From NCBI GenBank assembly GCA_017382615.1, contig JAFNZX010000095.1, positions 1 through 9,408 on the forward strand: a stretch of DNA of 9,408 nucleotides, in the 5' to 3' direction. The notes under the pieces are model-generated. The model did no database searches and was not told the DNA's origin. It saw only the letters and a list, made by a program, of their open reading frames with translations. The position numbers were made by a program, and so were the translations under genes. Numbering within the stretch: position 1 is the first letter of the stretch; the number at the start of each line of letters is the position of its first letter. Positions 6,735 through 9,408 of the stretch are shown here, one piece after another. Origin of the DNA: Clostridia bacterium. Lineage in GTDB: Bacteria > Bacillota > Clostridia > Oscillospirales > CAG-272.

Positions 6735-8995
6735 ACGGTCTTCACCCCTTTCAAAACGCTTTCTTTGCTGCGGCGTTTCGGTTCAAAACGCAATCTTACA
6801 AGTCTCAGAAGCAGTGAAACTCCCCAAGTCAACAAGAAGTAGATCACTGCAGTTGCAATCAGCGGGAAGAACGCCTCGTATGTATTACTTCTGATAATAT
6901 CTCCCATCTTGGTCAGATCGTTGACCGCAATATAGCCAACAACCGCCGTTGCCTTTACAAGTTCAACCGCCTGACCGCAGTAAGAAGGCATGAAAATTCT
7001 CATTGCCTGCGGGAAAATAATACGGAAGAACGTCTTATTCTTTGTGTATCCCAACGCATACGCCGCCTCGGTCTGGCCACGATCAACACTGTTCACCGAT
7101 ACCGTCATATGGTCATAAACAAAAGCACCAAAGGTCAGCGTAAAGCCCAAGATTGCCACCAGAATACCGCTCATATCCCGAACGCTTCCGAATATCACGT
7201 AGAAAAGAATCATCAGGATAACGACTACAGGCGTACCTGCAATAATTCTTGAATACACCTTGGTTAATCCCTTAGTCAGTTTTTGCAAAATTTTGACGTC
7301 AGATCGACTGAGCATATACAAGCCAAAGCCCAGCAAGCTACCTGCAACCACGGAGCAAAGGCTGATGAGCATTGTAACGCCGATACCTTCCACGATCAGC
7401 TTCCAACGCTCCTCGCGGATAAACGTTTTTTCAAAGCTTTGCTTTACGTCATCCCAAAAGCTTGACTCGGACTGCGCAACAGCGACGTCACTTATTACCA
7501 TAACGACGTCAACGGTAAGATAACTTTCCGAGAAATCCACGCTTTCGGCTCGCTCTTCGGTAATAGTCATACCTCCGCATCCGATGTCATATCTGCCTGA
7601 TACCACTCCGGGAAGAATTGCATCAAACGCCATCGTATGAAATTCGAGATTATATCCGTATTCCATGGCAAAGTGTTGTAAAACTTCAACTTCATAGCCG
7701 GTAACATCGCCGTTTCTCATATAGCAGAGGGGCTTGAGGTCGGGAGATACAGCCACCTTCAGCGTACCGTTCTCCCCGCTTAAGCTATTATGATCAAAAA
7801 GCTCGGTCGGCTCTGTTTTTCCTATCCATTTTTGATTGAGCTGATCCAACAAGCCGTTTGCTTTGGCATTACTGAGAAATGTATTCAGCTGTTCACGTAC
7901 GGTCTCAGAATTTGCGGAGTCTTTTTGAAAGATATATCCTGCCTCCGTTTGATCTATCACTTCATCAACCGTGTCAATTTTTGCGCCCTCCCAAAGAGCC
8001 GCGCTAACGTATGTATTTTCTGCGAGGAAGCCGTCAATCTTACCGCTTTCAACCGACATAATCATATCGGTAAGGAGATTGAAATATTTGCGCTCTGCAT
8101 TCGGGAAAAGATTCTTTGCATAATCGTCATAGACAGTTCCCGTAAGAACACCTATCTTTGCATTTTCAAAGTCCGAAAGAGCCTTTTTGCTGTTATCGGA
8201 ATCATTACCAATCACCGCCATTACGATAGGGCTGGTGTAATATGGCTCAGAAAAAAGCACGCTCTCCTTGCGTTCCTCCGTAACGGTAATGCCGCTTAAC
8301 GCAATATCGAATTTTTCCGCTTTCAGTCCGGGCAATATAGCAGGAAATGACACACTTTGGATATCCAATGAATAGCCGTATTCCATAGCAAATTTATAGA
8401 TGAAATCGAGATCAAATCCACAGAATCCCTCCTCCTTCAGATAGGAAAAAGGGATACTTTCCGAATCAGTAGCTACACGTAAAACGCCGTTCTCACCACT
8501 GAGCTTGGAAAAATCCATAGCCTGAATTGTCGGTTCGTTTTCAGAAAACCATTTGTTTTCCAAAGACTCTAACCAACCGTTTTCGGTTTGCTTTTGGATA
8601 AACTCGTCCATTTGCGCTTTCAGCTCAGTACCGCTTTGCGGAAACGCTGCTGCATATTGCGTTTCCGGCATTTCCATCTCTATACAAGAGAGATCGTCGT
8701 TTCCCCAACGCGCAGCAGTATAGAACGCCTTGTCTAACAAAATGCCGTCCACTTTATTCTGTCTCAAAGCGAGAAACAGATCAGGCAAGACTCCGTAGTA
8801 GCATCGCTGAGCACCGGGTAAATATTCTTTTGCCAGAACGTCAAATGACGATCCAAGCAAAATACCTATCTTTGCATTTTCAAAATCTTCCATGCTTTGA
8901 AAGCTTGGCTTTTTTTCATCGTTACAGCCCGTCAATGCACCTGTGATGATAACCATCAAGACAAGCACTGACAATAGCTTTTTCATTTTTATCAT
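6731..8995 (-). CDS. Fused amino acid-binding lipoprotein and ABC permease with four binding lobes
   Basis: This 754-aa protein combines the substrate-binding and membrane parts of a polar amino acid (PAAT) importer. A lipoprotein signal ends in the lipobox LTGC (residues 21-24), so Cys24 is the likely lipidated residue. Next come four lobes of the SBP_bac_3 type: lobe 2 (about 36-155), lobe 1 (168-262), lobe 2 (275-393) and lobe 1 (408-503). Internal repeats show this: DFENAKIG at 37-44 and 275-282, LSGENG at 165-170 and 405-410, FAMEYGY at 202-208 and 442-448. Both lobe-1 copies keep the ITxTEER motif with the ligand-type Arg (R242, R482). The permease (about 530-736) has several membrane helices and the EAA loop EAAYALGYTKNKTFFRIIFP (643-662), which docks the ATPase. 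I chose the ATG at 8995 over an upstream one at 9085 because AGGAG lies at 9006-9010 and the signal peptide begins there. The substrate is not readable from the sequence. Confidence 0.93.
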   Translation of the reverse strand: MIKMKKLLSVLVLMVIITGALTGCNDEKKPSFQSMEDFENAKIGILLGSSFDVLAKEYLPGAQRCYYGVLPDLFLALRQNKVDGILLDKAFYTAARWGNDDLSCIEMEMPETQYAAAFPQSGTELKAQMDEFIQKQTENGWLESLENKWFSENEPTIQAMDFSKLSGENGVLRVATDSESIPFSYLKEEGFCGFDLDFIYKFAMEYGYSLDIQSVSFPAILPGLKAEKFDIALSGITVTEERKESVLFSEPYYTSPIVMAVIGNDSDNSKKALSDFENAKIGVLTGTVYDDYAKNLFPNAERKYFNLLTDMIMSVESGKIDGFLAENTYVSAALWEGAKIDTVDEVIDQTEAGYIFQKDSANSETVREQLNTFLSNAKANGLLDQLNQKWIGKTEPTELFDHNSLSGENGTLKVAVSPDLKPLCYMRNGDVTGYEVEVLQHFAMEYGYNLEFHTMAFDAILPGVVSGRYDIGCGGMTITEERAESVDFSESYLTVDVVMVISDVAVAQSESSFWDDVKQSFEKTFIREERWKLIVEGIGVTMLISLCSVVAGSLLGFGLYMLSRSDVKILQKLTKGLTKVYSRIIAGTPVVVILMILFYVIFGSVRDMSGILVAILGFTLTFGAFVYDHMTVSVNSVDRGQTEAAYALGYTKNKTFFRIIFPQAMRIFMPSYCGQAVELVKATAVVGYIAVNDLTKMGDIIRSNTYEAFFPLIATAVIYFLLTWGVSLLLRLVRLRFEPKRRSKESVLKGVKTV

Positions 8996-9041
8996 TGTTT
9001 TGTTTCTCCTTTTCCGGCAGAAAATTTTAACCACTCTCACT

Positions 9042-9125
9042 TTACTTATCAGTCCGACTTGATGATGCTTCAAGTACGACTGCAATGATTTGATCGAAAG
9101 AGTTCTGTTTTTCCTCGGCTGTCAT
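9042..9125 (-). CDS. Possible 27-aa leader peptide in the transporter 5' region
   Basis: A short ORF of 27 codons begins MTAEEKQNSFDQ and ends with TAA. It sits in the predicted leader of the transporter mRNA, 46 bases before the transporter start. The ATG follows AGGTGA at about 4 bases, matching the 3' half of the ribosome-site consensus AGGAGGTGA. The frame stays open upstream to a TAG at 9171-9173, so a longer product from a non-ATG start is possible. The peptide is acidic at the front, with a hydrophobic middle (IIAVVL). I do not recognise it. It could be a regulatory leader peptide, a small protein, or chance. Confidence 0.4.
   Translation of the reverse strand: MTAEEKQNSFDQIIAVVLEASSSRTDK
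9051..9081 (-). other. Hairpin in the transporter mRNA leader
   Basis: ACTTGA (9057-9062) pairs with TCAAGT (9070-9075) around a 7-base loop. Beyond a two-by-two internal mismatch, AGTC (9051-9054) pairs with GACT (9078-9081). The structure lies over the 3' half of the small leader ORF, upstream of the transporter ribosome site. No T run follows it on the minus strand, so it is not a terminator. A role in coupling translation of the leader ORF and the transporter is possible but unproven. Confidence 0.35.
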
Positions 9126-9184
9126 TTTTTCACCTGTAATCAGGCATTCTAAAATCGTAATCAGTTCTTTCTAAAATAATGTCT

Positions 9185-9213
9185 ATTATATCATATTTCT
9201 CGGAATATTTCAA
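9185..9213 (-). promoter_or_regulatory. Strong sigma-A-type promoter of the transporter operon
   Basis: On the minus strand the -35 box is TTGAAA (9213-9208, five of six matches) and the -10 box is a perfect TATAAT (9190-9185), separated by exactly 17 bases. Transcription would start near 9178 and leave a leader of about 180 bases before the lipoprotein-permease gene. No clear operator palindrome overlaps the boxes. Confidence 0.8.
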
Positions 9214-9408
9214 TAGCTTTTTCGCAACAGATTTGACTTTTGGTATCAGATTGCAAAAAATCGGCAACCGCAGAAATATTTGTGCGATTCGGAATTACAG
9301 AAACGAGGAAGACTCCGGATATTTTTGTTCACTTCCCCGGTGCAAACCTTGCACGAGCGGCAGAGCCGCGCGTGCGGGGTGCACGTAGGGGCGACTGAAC
9401 GAACCGCC
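9214..9408. other. Gene-free region upstream of the transporter promoter
   Basis: I see no supported gene here. The plus-strand frame at 9179-9388 crosses the promoter and the hairpins and lacks a convincing ribosome site or family pattern. The first part is AT-rich, while 9335-9394 is GC-rich and full of inverted repeats. The edge of the window cuts the region, so an upstream gene may begin just outside. Confidence 0.6.
9340..9379 (+). repeat. GC-rich repeat, right copy, within overlapping hairpins
   Basis: Bases 9359-9379 repeat 5490-5510 with one difference. Around it, GTGCAA (9340-9345) pairs with TTGCAC (9349-9354) in one small hairpin. GCACG-A-GCGGC (9351-9361) pairs with GCCGC-G-CGTGC (9365-9375) in another: ten base pairs, one mismatch and a three-base AGA loop. 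The two hairpins share 9351-9354, so they cannot form together. Just beyond, GTAGGGGCGA at 9385-9394 resembles the start of the GTAGGG repeats near uvrB, but the edge of the window cuts off the comparison. Confidence 0.6.

Noticed and set aside
8996..9085. An upstream start for the lipoprotein-permease at 9085
   Set aside because: It would put 30 polar and basic residues before the signal peptide. The start at 8995 has a proper ribosome site and leads straight into the lipoprotein signal.
8996..9178. A riboswitch or T-box in the transporter leader
   Set aside because: I found no conserved T-box bulge sequence, no terminator-antiterminator pair and no known aptamer core. There is only a modest hairpin.

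Overview
The window looks like a chromosomal segment from a Gram-positive Clostridia-type bacterium, perhaps close to Oscillospiraceae/Ruminococcaceae. The evidence is strong AGGAG-type ribosome binding sites, sigma-A-like promoters, a uvrB-uvrA operon, a lipoprotein-anchored amino-acid importer with tandem binding lobes, and GTAGGG-type intergenic hairpin repeats. The taxonomic placement is inference. All convincing genes lie on the minus strand, so the window reads biologically from right to left.

Right to left: positions 9214-9408 hold no gene but carry hairpins and repeat fragments. A near-consensus promoter (9185-9213) starts an amino-acid ABC transporter operon. Its leader of about 180 nt contains a possible 27-codon ORF (9042-9125) and a hairpin. 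The operon has two genes that overlap by ATGA. The first (6731-8995) is a 754-aa lipoprotein that fuses four periplasmic-binding-protein lobes, in the unusual order 2-1-2-1, to a PAAT-type permease. The second (5646-6734) is an ABC ATPase with an extra C-terminal domain of about 120 aa that resembles a degenerate RsbW/SpoIIAB-like (HATPase) module. A rho-independent terminator at 5531-5566 closes the operon. The two proteins could make a complete importer without a separate binding-protein gene.

The intergenic region 5201-5645 holds that terminator, a copy of a GC-rich repeat also found at the right edge of the window, a cluster of three related hairpin repeats (two of them a perfect 27-bp inverted pair), and the uvrB promoter.

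The second operon is uvrB, a 159-aa two-helix membrane protein of unknown function, then uvrA. UvrA runs off the left edge and lacks only about 35 C-terminal residues. UvrB and UvrA are the damage-loading and damage-recognition parts of nucleotide excision repair. The membrane protein sits between them and overlaps uvrB by ATGA, so it is probably translated with it. The uvr operon is visibly more GC-rich than the transporter operon, which is flanked by shared repeats and may have a separate history.
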